Shown: positions 41,857 to 49,176 of the stretch, piece after piece
Position numbering within the stretch: the first letter of the stretch is position 1
Layout of the letters: each line of letters starts with the position of its first letter
From: CAYPXJ01 sp964414595
Lineage (GTDB): Bacteria; Pseudomonadota; Alphaproteobacteria; Rickettsiales; CAIJLX01
Length of the DNA: 64,000 nt
Reading direction: 5' to 3'
Assembly: GCA_964414595.1 (NCBI GenBank)
Contig: CAYPXJ010000004.1
Coordinates: 1-64,000 of the forward strand
Program-made: the position numbers and the translations under genes
Notes under the pieces: generated by a model
The model's database searches: none
What the model saw: only the letters and a program-made list of their open reading frames with translations
What the model was told of the DNA's origin: nothing

Positions 41857-43148
41857 TAACCACCAATTGCGTTTTGCCTTCTGTAATTGTGCTGATCAAC
41901 GCGATCATTAAGTCTGTGATAGTCTTGAATACCCTTGCGCAGATTTGGATAACGCGCGAAGACTTGGGGATATTCTTTTATTAACGGATCGACGTCTATA
42001 AACGCATCCATCTGCACCGGTGCCGCCCCTGGAAAACTAGGCAATCTTTTATATCCCTGAAGCGAGGTCACAAATAGCAAATCGTTATCCGTTAGATTTA
42101 GTGGCCCCTGACCCTCTCTGAGTTGAGAAATTTCCGTCACCATCCCTTTACAATCTCCATAAATACCACGCAATTCCTGGTTAGAAATTTGCTTAGTACG
42201 CACTATTTGTGGATCTGTTTCCTTCCTAAATGCGACAATATTTTCAGACGTAAATTCAAATGGCTTAAAGAGATCTTCGCGCAGAAGATGCTTCTCGTTC
42301 AAACCATCTATCATTAAGTACACAAGATAGAGCACCCGCAAATCCTCCCACATATTATTGGGATCATTTTTATCAAGTCGTAAAACGGATTTTGGCTCCG
42401 CATGAATCAAATTACTTAAATCAATGAGATCTGTTGGTTTGTATTTTAATCTTCCAATAAGAGGATGGCTTGTCGCGCGGCTCAATTTACTTGCTACAAT
42501 TTCTTCACGATCGGTACGCATCACTTGCAGGCAGCCTTCGCGCCAACGCGGTGTACTTAAAGGCAGCGGCTCCATCACACAGGGCACAGGAAGGGTCGAA
42601 GAACTCACATCCACATAAATTCTAAATTTATTATCCACCTGTGGAATCTCATCGCAATATTCCATAATTGTATCGTAATTAGGGTGGCGTTTAGAAATGA
42701 TCTTTTGTACGTGTTCTTTATCGTACAAGCGTGATGCAAAAAATTCTTCGGCAAAAAATTCCAGCGGTAAATTAAGCGCTTCTTCAGGAGGGTATATTTT
42801 TGATCTATCTTTAGGATCTTCCACCCATAATCCTAATTCAATAACAACGTTACGGATGAGCGGCGCAACATATTGGATATATTTTTTCTCAAATTCATCC
42901 TGCGGTATAAGAGATGACGTTCTAACACCGAGATCAATGTCACTCGCTTTTCTTCCGCCGAATTTAAATTTGATGCCGTCATCAAAATGAAACTGGCGAA
43001 ATAACGTGCTGCCAAAAAGAACAAACTGTGCACCAGGCCAATCTACGAGTGTATTTGGTTGGCGGTAAAGCGCCTCAACAAAAAAGCCTTTTAAATGGCT
43101 ACGAATTGCGAGTGCCGCTGGATTATTGGTATATAATGCTTCATCCAT
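41856..43148 (-). CDS. AbiEii-like nucleotidyltransferase family protein
   Basis: 430 residues. FVLFGSTLFRQF near residue 50 and KASDIDLGVRTS near 75 form the GS...DxD core of nucleotidyltransferases, and REEIVASKLSRA plus KYKPTDLIDLSNLIHA later match the (E-x-x-x-x-K-L ... R-x-x-D-x-x-D-L) part typical of AbiEii/COG2253 proteins, the toxin side of AbiE systems. At 430 residues it is longer than usual and no AbiEi-like antitoxin gene adjoins it. ATG 43148 is preferred to TTG 43169 because the latter lies inside the promoter; transcription should begin about 2 nt before the ATG. Function in phage defence is a guess. Confidence 0.6.
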   Translation of the reverse strand: MDEALYTNNPAALAIRSHLKGFFVEALYRQPNTLVDWPGAQFVLFGSTLFRQFHFDDGIKFKFGGRKASDIDLGVRTSSLIPQDEFEKKYIQYVAPLIRNVVIELGLWVEDPKDRSKIYPPEEALNLPLEFFAEEFFASRLYDKEHVQKIISKRHPNYDTIMEYCDEIPQVDNKFRIYVDVSSSTLPVPCVMEPLPLSTPRWREGCLQVMRTDREEIVASKLSRATSHPLIGRLKYKPTDLIDLSNLIHAEPKSVLRLDKNDPNNMWEDLRVLYLVYLMIDGLNEKHLLREDLFKPFEFTSENIVAFRKETDPQIVRTKQISNQELRGIYGDCKGMVTEISQLREGQGPLNLTDNDLLFVTSLQGYKRLPSFPGAAPVQMDAFIDVDPLIKEYPQVFARYPNLRKGIQDYHRLNDRVDQHNYRRQNAIGG

Positions 43149-43156
43149 ATGGGATG

Positions 43157-43190
43157 AGTATAAAAGCAAAAGCTTAACAAATACTTAACC
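43157..43190 (-). promoter_or_regulatory. CtrA-type promoter of the AbiEii-like gene
   Basis: Minus strand TTAA-GTATTTG-TTAAG (43188-43173), 10 bp, -10 TATACT (43162-43157). It overlaps the stop codon of the DUF692 gene. The -10 ends 8 nt before ATG 43148. Confidence 0.58.
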
Positions 43191-44825
43191 AGCGACCAAT
43201 ACGCCCTGCTGCACCCATTGGGATAGCCAATTTGGAAATTTTTCTTCCAGAGCTTTGCTTCCAAGGAAGCTAAGCAGCTGTTCTAATGGGATATTTCCCT
43301 TTAACCGAGAGAGCAGCTGATATTCCTCTCTCTCTAGTTTTATCCGCCATACATCCTCGCCAGCGCGCGTTAGCAGCACATAACAGGCTTCAACAGCCTT
43401 CGTAATGGGGGGTTTTTGGTTCTCTTGGTAAGCCTGGTAATAGTCTAACACCGGATATTCATACTGCTTGAGCGCACATCCTCGCTTTAAGGTAAAATGT
43501 GCTGCCAGCAGCGCTTCCTCATCCATGCTGGCGAAATCCTGAGGGCCTAAACCTTTTGCCGCCGGGGCATCAATCATACGCGCGAGCGTCGCTTCAAATT
43601 CGAACATCTCCTGCGCCCATTTTTCCGTCAGAGCCGTGCGCGCAAAGGAGGCGAAATTGAGGCTATAGTCTGTAAGATCGGGATAAGCAGACGTGGTTGT
43701 CTCCACATAGCTTTGCACCAGCTTGTCGAATCGGCCTTTACCGAGGAGCCACGCACTTGCGGGAAATTCTTCGCGAATGGTCGATTCCAGCCGGCCGCGA
43801 TAACCATCGATATATACTCCGACTTGCTTCTGGGGTGGGAAATTGGGCTTATCCGTTACCCACGCATCTGCATCCTCCGCCTCACCTTTTAGAATGGCAC
43901 CTTGCAAATGTGCAAAAGAAGCAGCGATGGTCGGGGGCGGTAAATTATCGCCTGGTCTTGAATGGGCTGTGGGTGATTTTTCCTGACTCGCCTGTTGCTC
44001 AGCTGATGCAAATTTTCGTGCTTTACTTAGTTCTGCTAGCACGGTTGCAAAATCCGGCACATTACCATCCCATTCCACCATGGTGGATTTCGGGCCCATA
44101 CGCGCAATAGTTTTTGCGTAAAGCTGCCACACCGCTTCTGCCACATGATTATCATGCGTATCAACGATATGCGTACCTTTGTTATCATGACCTGCCAGAT
44201 GAATTTGCTGTACGCGGTGCGCCGGTATAGCGCCTAGATACGCTTCAGCATCCCAACCATGATTGTAGCAAGAAACATACACATTATTCACATCCAGCAG
44301 CAGTAAGCAGTCAGCATCTTCCGCCATACGCGTAATAAATTCTTCCTCGCGCATTTGCTTACCGCGATAGGTGAGATAGGTGGATGGATTTTCCAGCAAA
44401 ATTCTTCGGCCCAGAAAATCTTGCACCTGCTTAATGCGTGAAACCACATGTTTGAGACTTTCTTCCGTGTAGGGCACGGGCAACAGGTCGTGACTATTCA
44501 CATCCTTATAACCGGTCCAACAAAGATGGTCGGAAACCCAGGCGGGCTTCAGCCAGTCTGCCAGCGTTTTGAGCTTCGCAAGATAGTCATAGTTTAGCGG
44601 GTCTGTTGAGGCGATGGAGAGCGAAACCCCATGCATAATAACAGGATAATGCGCCCGCACCTGCTCGAGTACTTCGCGCGGATACCCTTCCGTATTCATG
44701 AAGTTCTCGCTGATAATCTCGAACCAATCTACTTCTTTGGGCCAATGTCCTAAAATCGCGTCGTAATGCGCGGTGCGAAGGCCAAGCCCGAAGCCGAGAT
44801 ATTTCTCTAAAATTGCTGATTTCAT
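43185..44825 (-). CDS. Fused DUF692 (MNIO) and DUF2063 protein
   Basis: 546 residues. Residues 1-about 275 are a DUF692/MbnB-like TIM barrel, now named multinuclear non-haem iron oxidases (MNIO): FEIISENFM, VIMHGVSLSI, WVSDHLCW, ILLENPSTYL, LLLDVNNVYVSCYNHGWDA, IHLAGHDN and MVEWDGN supply the usual His/Glu/Asp metal ligands. After a Pro/Ser linker, residues about 305-540 match DUF2063, the partner family (MbnC/BufC-like) encoded beside MNIOs. MNIO pairs modify cysteines in small precursor peptides. Here both are one chain and no cysteine-rich precursor is seen nearby. Diverges from the 44882 gene with a 56-nt spacer. Confidence 0.88.
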   Translation of the reverse strand: MKSAILEKYLGFGLGLRTAHYDAILGHWPKEVDWFEIISENFMNTEGYPREVLEQVRAHYPVIMHGVSLSIASTDPLNYDYLAKLKTLADWLKPAWVSDHLCWTGYKDVNSHDLLPVPYTEESLKHVVSRIKQVQDFLGRRILLENPSTYLTYRGKQMREEEFITRMAEDADCLLLLDVNNVYVSCYNHGWDAEAYLGAIPAHRVQQIHLAGHDNKGTHIVDTHDNHVAEAVWQLYAKTIARMGPKSTMVEWDGNVPDFATVLAELSKARKFASAEQQASQEKSPTAHSRPGDNLPPPTIAASFAHLQGAILKGEAEDADAWVTDKPNFPPQKQVGVYIDGYRGRLESTIREEFPASAWLLGKGRFDKLVQSYVETTTSAYPDLTDYSLNFASFARTALTEKWAQEMFEFEATLARMIDAPAAKGLGPQDFASMDEEALLAAHFTLKRGCALKQYEYPVLDYYQAYQENQKPPITKAVEACYVLLTRAGEDVWRIKLEREEYQLLSRLKGNIPLEQLLSFLGSKALEEKFPNWLSQWVQQGVLVAG

Positions 44826-44856
44826 TAACTTTTCTTTAAGCTGCTCATGCCATAAT
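44825..44856 (+). promoter_or_regulatory. CtrA-type promoter of the 44882 gene
   Basis: TTAA-CTTTTCT-TTAAG (44825-44840), 10 bp, -10 CATAAT (44851-44856). Adjacent to the start of the divergent DUF692 gene, so CtrA could also act on that gene. Confidence 0.52.
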
Positions 44857-44881
44857 TAGCAAGTTAACGCAAGGGAAGGCT

Positions 44882-46318
44882 ATGGCAAAGCGTCGCGTAT
44901 TTGAAAGAGATAAGAAACTCTATAATTTTCGTGCATTAAAGGAATTCTTTGATGAAATTGATGCTATTACCTCTGTTCCAGGCCATGAAAACCTAACGGC
45001 GACTGATTTTAATAAGGCCTGTATGGATATGCTTAATGCCATCCTCAATCATAATCTCCGGGTAGCGCTAAATAGTTTTGAACAACAACGTAATAATCAC
45101 CCAGATCTACCTTCTCTCGCAGAAGAAAAAATAAGGGAAATTATGATAGCCTATAATAATTTTTATCAGCCCTTAGCAGATTTCTTTTCAGATGATTCGC
45201 TTGCGGTTTTGGCGTTGAAACGTGTTCCGGCCTTTTATGAAGATGTAAACAATCGCGATCAATCATTAAAAATAGTTTGGCAGGATTTCGGCACAAAAAG
45301 TATGCTGCCAACGCGCGCGGGTATATTAGGCGCCGTACTTGAAAATACGATACGCACGCTCAATCCAAATGCACATGCGCCTGCAATTTCTGCGGGGCTG
45401 CTTTACATGAATGGCTATGATCCCATTTATAAACGCCGCAGTCAGACCGACCTTTTTCCGCCAAAGAAAGAAAAAGCTCTTTCGCCTGATTTTTTATTAC
45501 CGCCGGATCTTGCTCATCGTCGTGTAGAAAATGACTCTCTGATAATTACACGAAAACCAAAAAACGCGGGGCCGGATCAGCACACAAAAGCAGCTTCTGC
45601 AAATTCCAAACCTAAAAAGCATAAAGGTAATGGGCACGCTAAAATAGAGACCTTACCTATTATTGGCATGGAAGAAATGCTCGCAGATGCTAGTAAGCGT
45701 TTAAAAATCATTACGGTTGAAGAAGTAGTTGTAGATAGTGAAAAAAAATATCTGCATGAAGCTAGAAGCAAAGTACAGAAATATGATGAAACACCTCTGA
45801 TAAGGTGCTTACAAAAGTTACATGCAAAAGCCCCCAAAGTATTGAGTGATGAATTGCACAAACTCGGTTTGATTGTCCGGGAAATTTCTTATTGGAAAGA
45901 AAAGCTAAATCTATTTCTTCCAGCACATAATATCTTGGCAGAATCTTTATTAAATGACGAAACGATCGGTCGCTGTCTGAAAGGCATTTTTGTTCCTACA
46001 TCAAAATTACATGATTCTCTTAAGCATGTTCACTGGAGCGCGCGTGAAAAACCCATCGCGCTCACCATTCTTTCAAACAATGCATTCATTGATGATGCAA
46101 AAAAATCTGATCTTCTTACTTTGCTTGAAAATGCTCCGTCTGACCTTTTATTTGAAGCTGCATTTTCCGATGTTCAGGTAAAAGCTCATTCTCTGCGCAG
46201 CAGTAAACCCGATCTCCGCAAGGGTATTAGTACGGTTGCGAAAGAGATGGGAGGAATGAACCACGCCAGAGCCACTATCACACGCGCTATCCAACAAAAT
46301 CCTAAGCCAATTTCTTAG
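44882..46318 (+). CDS. Hypothetical protein, 478 residues
   Basis: Not recognised. Soluble, basic, helical in both halves, with a low-complexity Lys/Ala/Asn linker near residues 225-262 (AASANSKPKKHKGNGHAK) that divides an N-terminal and a C-terminal domain. No membrane segment. ATG 44882 is preceded by GGGAAGG. Divergent from the DUF692-DUF2063 gene and carrying a CtrA-type promoter. The last 17 nt overlap the convergent flavodoxin gene. Confidence 0.75.
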   Translation: MAKRRVFERDKKLYNFRALKEFFDEIDAITSVPGHENLTATDFNKACMDMLNAILNHNLRVALNSFEQQRNNHPDLPSLAEEKIREIMIAYNNFYQPLADFFSDDSLAVLALKRVPAFYEDVNNRDQSLKIVWQDFGTKSMLPTRAGILGAVLENTIRTLNPNAHAPAISAGLLYMNGYDPIYKRRSQTDLFPPKKEKALSPDFLLPPDLAHRRVENDSLIITRKPKNAGPDQHTKAASANSKPKKHKGNGHAKIETLPIIGMEEMLADASKRLKIITVEEVVVDSEKKYLHEARSKVQKYDETPLIRCLQKLHAKAPKVLSDELHKLGLIVREISYWKEKLNLFLPAHNILAESLLNDETIGRCLKGIFVPTSKLHDSLKHVHWSAREKPIALTILSNNAFIDDAKKSDLLTLLENAPSDLLFEAAFSDVQVKAHSLRSSKPDLRKGISTVAKEMGGMNHARATITRAIQQNPKPIS

Positions 46319-46850
46319 CAATTTCTGCAACACGTTTGCCCAGATGTTCAGCCGTTTTCAGATCGCCTTCCGGTGGCGATTCATCGGGTGGGCCATTTTC
46401 CGATTGGGCCATCGCGCCTAAAAAACTTCCCAGACGATTCACCGTTGCATGATGCTTGCGATCGCCTTTAGGCACGATATCTAACCCTACCCAGATCATG
46501 CTGTGCTGTGCTGCGAAAATAGTTAGCTGAACGAGTGTATTCAACTTATCTCCACTGTAGTCACCGGAATTGGTAAATCCCGCGGCGATTTTATTTTTCC
46601 AGGCCTGTGTTTTCCATGCTTTCGATGTGCCATCCATAAATTGTTTAAACGGCGCAGTAACAGAGCCCATATACGTCGGCGAGCCAAAAATAATAGCATC
46701 GGCGGCGGCGAGTGCGTCCCAATCGATCTTATCTACCGAAAAACTTTGTGCCTGCACATGTTTTACGGACGCCGCACCTTTTTCCACGGCACGCGCAAGA
46801 CGCTCCGTATGCCCGTAAGGGCTGTGATACACTATCGCTACCTTCACCAT
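46302..46850 (-). CDS. Flavodoxin/WrbA-like NAD(P)H:quinone oxidoreductase family
   Basis: 182-residue flavodoxin-fold protein. The FMN phosphate loop VAIVYHSPYGHTERLARAV starts at residue 4, and GSPTYMGSVTAPFKQFMD and AAGFTNSGDYSGDKLNTL are the WrbA-type FMN contacts. Reduces quinones or acts as an electron carrier in the cytoplasm. ATG 46850 gives the family-typical start; the frame extends two codons upstream. Directly follows manC on the same strand. Confidence 0.87.
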   Translation of the reverse strand: MVKVAIVYHSPYGHTERLARAVEKGAASVKHVQAQSFSVDKIDWDALAAADAIIFGSPTYMGSVTAPFKQFMDGTSKAWKTQAWKNKIAAGFTNSGDYSGDKLNTLVQLTIFAAQHSMIWVGLDIVPKGDRKHHATVNRLGSFLGAMAQSENGPPDESPPEGDLKTAEHLGKRVAEIAKKLA

Positions 46851-46859
46851 ACACACTCT

Positions 46860-48278
46860 TTAGGATGCCACCGCCACACGGCCATACGCATCTTCGTAGC
46901 GCACAATATCATCTTCACTAAGGTGCGCGCCAGATTGAATTTCGATTATTTCCAGCGGCGTATCAAAGAGATTTTCAATACGGTGCAGCATGCCCGGAGC
47001 GATAAAAGTGGATTCATGCGTATGCAAATCAAATATCTCGTGACCGCGCGTAATACGCGCCGTGCCGCTCACCACCACCCAATGCTCCGCACGCTGCGTA
47101 TGACGTTGCAACGAAAGTCGCGCATAGGGGCGCAGGCTAATGCGTTTCACGCGCGCATTTTCCTGCGCATCCAATACATCGTAAAAACCCCACGGGCGAA
47201 ATACACGCTGATGTTCTATAACTTCCTTACGCCGCTCATTTTTCAGTTTTTCAACGAAGTGACGGAGATCTTGCGCCTTGTCACGCTGTGTCACCAATAC
47301 AGCATCTTGCGTGGCGACAATAACCAAATTCTCCACACCTAATGCAGCCGTAAATACACCCTCGCTATGAATGAGGCATGATGTGCAATTTTCCTGCATT
47401 GCATCGCCATGCAGCGCGTTTGCGTCCACATCTTTAGGCATAGTGTCATATATCGCCCGCCAAGTTCCCACATCAGACCATGCAAACGGCACTTGTAAAA
47501 CCATGATATTTTCGGCTTTTTCGATAATGGCGTAATCAAGCGAAATAGCAGGAGCGTTGCAAAAACTATAAGCATCCAGACGGTAAAAGTCGTGATCGCG
47601 AGCACCGCGTCGCAATGCCGCCCTACACGATTGCAGAATCGTGGGCGCATATTTTTCTGCCGCTTCCACTAAACTTTGCGCCGTAGATAAAAATATGCCG
47701 CTGTTCCACAAATATCCCTGTTCAACATAGGTCGCGGCAATTTCCGCTTCAGGTTTTTCTACAAAACGCGAGACAGAATAAAGCACATCTGAAACAGGCT
47801 CACCTTTTTCAATATATCCATAACCGGTTTCAGCATAGCTGGGCGTAATTCCGAAAGTGATGATGTTTCCTTGCTGCGCCGAGGATATTGCTTTTTGTAC
47901 GCTGGTGAGAAAAAGATTTGCTTCCGATATGGTATGATCTGCGGGTAATAACAGCAGTAACGCATCCGGATTTTTTTCTGCATAATACAATGCAGCAACG
48001 ATGGCGGCGGCGGCGGTATTACGCGGTTGCGGCTCCAGAATCATCATCTCTATTTCATGCTGCGTTTCGCGCAGTTGCTCAGCGGTGATAAAGCGATGAT
48101 CGTGCTGACAAAGAATAAGCGGTTTTTCAAAAATCGGCGATTGCACGCGGGTCAATGTTTCCTGCAGCAGAGATTTTTTGCCGATCAATTTTTGAAATTG
48201 TTTGGGATATTGTTCGCGCGATAACGGCCATAAACGTGTGCCCCCGCCGCCCGCTAGAATCACTGGATGTATGTGCAT
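46860..48278 (-). CDS. manC: Mannose-1-phosphate guanylyltransferase / mannose-6-phosphate isomerase
   Basis: 472-residue bifunctional enzyme making GDP-mannose for polysaccharides. The N-terminal nucleotidyltransferase has VILAGGGGTRLWPLSREQYPKQF (pyrophosphorylase signature) and EPQPRNTAAA; a cupin phosphomannose-isomerase domain follows from about residue 350 with RPWGFYDVLD, QRHTQRAEHWVVVSGTA and ENLFDTPLEIIEIQ. Length is normal. Supplies the glycan cluster at 19.6-25 kb. Upstream 110 bp separate it from tRNA-Val. Confidence 0.95.
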   Translation of the reverse strand: MHIHPVILAGGGGTRLWPLSREQYPKQFQKLIGKKSLLQETLTRVQSPIFEKPLILCQHDHRFITAEQLRETQHEIEMMILEPQPRNTAAAAIVAALYYAEKNPDALLLLLPADHTISEANLFLTSVQKAISSAQQGNIITFGITPSYAETGYGYIEKGEPVSDVLYSVSRFVEKPEAEIAATYVEQGYLWNSGIFLSTAQSLVEAAEKYAPTILQSCRAALRRGARDHDFYRLDAYSFCNAPAISLDYAIIEKAENIMVLQVPFAWSDVGTWRAIYDTMPKDVDANALHGDAMQENCTSCLIHSEGVFTAALGVENLVIVATQDAVLVTQRDKAQDLRHFVEKLKNERRKEVIEHQRVFRPWGFYDVLDAQENARVKRISLRPYARLSLQRHTQRAEHWVVVSGTARITRGHEIFDLHTHESTFIAPGMLHRIENLFDTPLEIIEIQSGAHLSEDDIVRYEDAYGRVAVAS

Positions 48279-48383
48279 GATTTACTCAACCTATGCAGGC
48301 AATAGCTGTTCGGCGCGGTGGGGTCAATGCTTATCCTCTTCGCGCAGAACCGCAAACCTAGGGTAAACAAAAATTTTGGATTA

Positions 48384-48459
48384 TGGTGGGCGGCGACGGG
48401 CTCGAACCGCCGACCTACTGGGTGTAAACCAGTTGCTCTACCAACTGAGCTAGCCGCCC
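48384..48459 (-). tRNA. tRNA-Val (UAC)
   Basis: Minus-strand cloverleaf: acceptor GGGCGGC/GCCGCCC, D-arm AGCTCAGTTGGTAGAGC, anticodon loop TTTACAC with anticodon TAC, TpsiC GGTTCGAGCC, and encoded CCA. Confidence 0.95.
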
Positions 48460-48552
48460 TCGGAATAGTCCGAATGCTTAAAGTCGGTGGCCTATGTAAT
48501 GGTTTTTTTTCAAAGAGTAAAGCAAACAGTTTCATCCCCTTCTTAAGACACA

Positions 48553-48584
48553 AAAAAACCGCCCATGCAAACATGAGCGGTTTT
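48553..48584 (-). terminator. Rho-independent terminator of hupB
   Basis: Minus strand: AACCGCTCATG, 4-nt loop TTTG, CATGGGCGGTT, followed by five further Ts. Located 24 nt after the hupB stop. Confidence 0.88.
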
Positions 48585-48607
48585 CTTGAAAACAGTCAGA
48601 AGCGATT

Positions 48608-48880
48608 TTAGTTAACAGCTTCTTTCAGTACTTTACCAGCGCGGAATTTTGGCTGTTTGGAAGCCGCAATTTTGATTGGCTGACCGGTACGTGGGTTACG
48701 ACCCGTGGTTGCTTTACGCTTCGCTACCAGGAAGGTACCGAAATTAACCAGACGCACTTCGTCGCCTTTTTTGAGTTGTTTTGTGATCACTTGGAACACA
48801 GCATCAACCGCACGTGCAGCATCTGCTTTCGTGAAGTTGCATTCGTCAGCGATTTGCTGAATCAGTTCATTTTTATTCAC
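48608..48880 (-). CDS. hupB: DNA-binding protein HU
   Basis: 90-residue histone-like DNA-bending protein. MNKNELIQQIADECNFTKADAARAVDAVF and the beta-arm segment GFG/TFLVAKRKATTGRNPRTGQPIKI with the intercalating proline (RNP) are typical of HU-beta. Follows lon as in many proteobacteria but with a 296-nt spacer, so it has its own promoter region. That spacer (48881-49176) holds only a TGCGCA-bounded A-rich repeat near 48993-49014 that I cannot interpret. Confidence 0.97.
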   Translation of the reverse strand: MNKNELIQQIADECNFTKADAARAVDAVFQVITKQLKKGDEVRLVNFGTFLVAKRKATTGRNPRTGQPIKIAASKQPKFRAGKVLKEAVN

Positions 48881-49176
48881 GGCCTTACACCTTTCGTTAG
48901 AAGTTGTGAATGTAAGAACGCGGCAGGAATCTTAGAGTTTCACACCTATTACCACACCGCATCCGGGAAAAAACATGGCAATTCTTTTTTGAATGCGCAA
49001 CAAAAAAATGCGCATAAACCGCAGATTTTCGCACCTTACAGCGGGTATGAATTTTGCATACAACGCAAGATGTAGTGGAAACCGGCAGGAAACGGAGGTT
49101 TTTCACTAAATATTGAAAATATGCGCGCGTTGGTACACGCTAGAATTCGCAGTAGCTGTTGCTTTTTGAGCGCAGC

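Noticed and set aside
42629..42640. TTATCCAC as a DnaA box and thus an origin near dnaN-gyrB
   Set aside because: A single box inside a coding region, no cluster of boxes or AT-rich unwinding region, and no dnaA in the window.
48992..49015. ATGCGCA-A-rich-TGCGCAT repeat upstream of hupB as a terminator of lon
   Set aside because: Loop is a run of As, no T-run follows in the lon direction, and it lies more than 150 nt after the lon stop.
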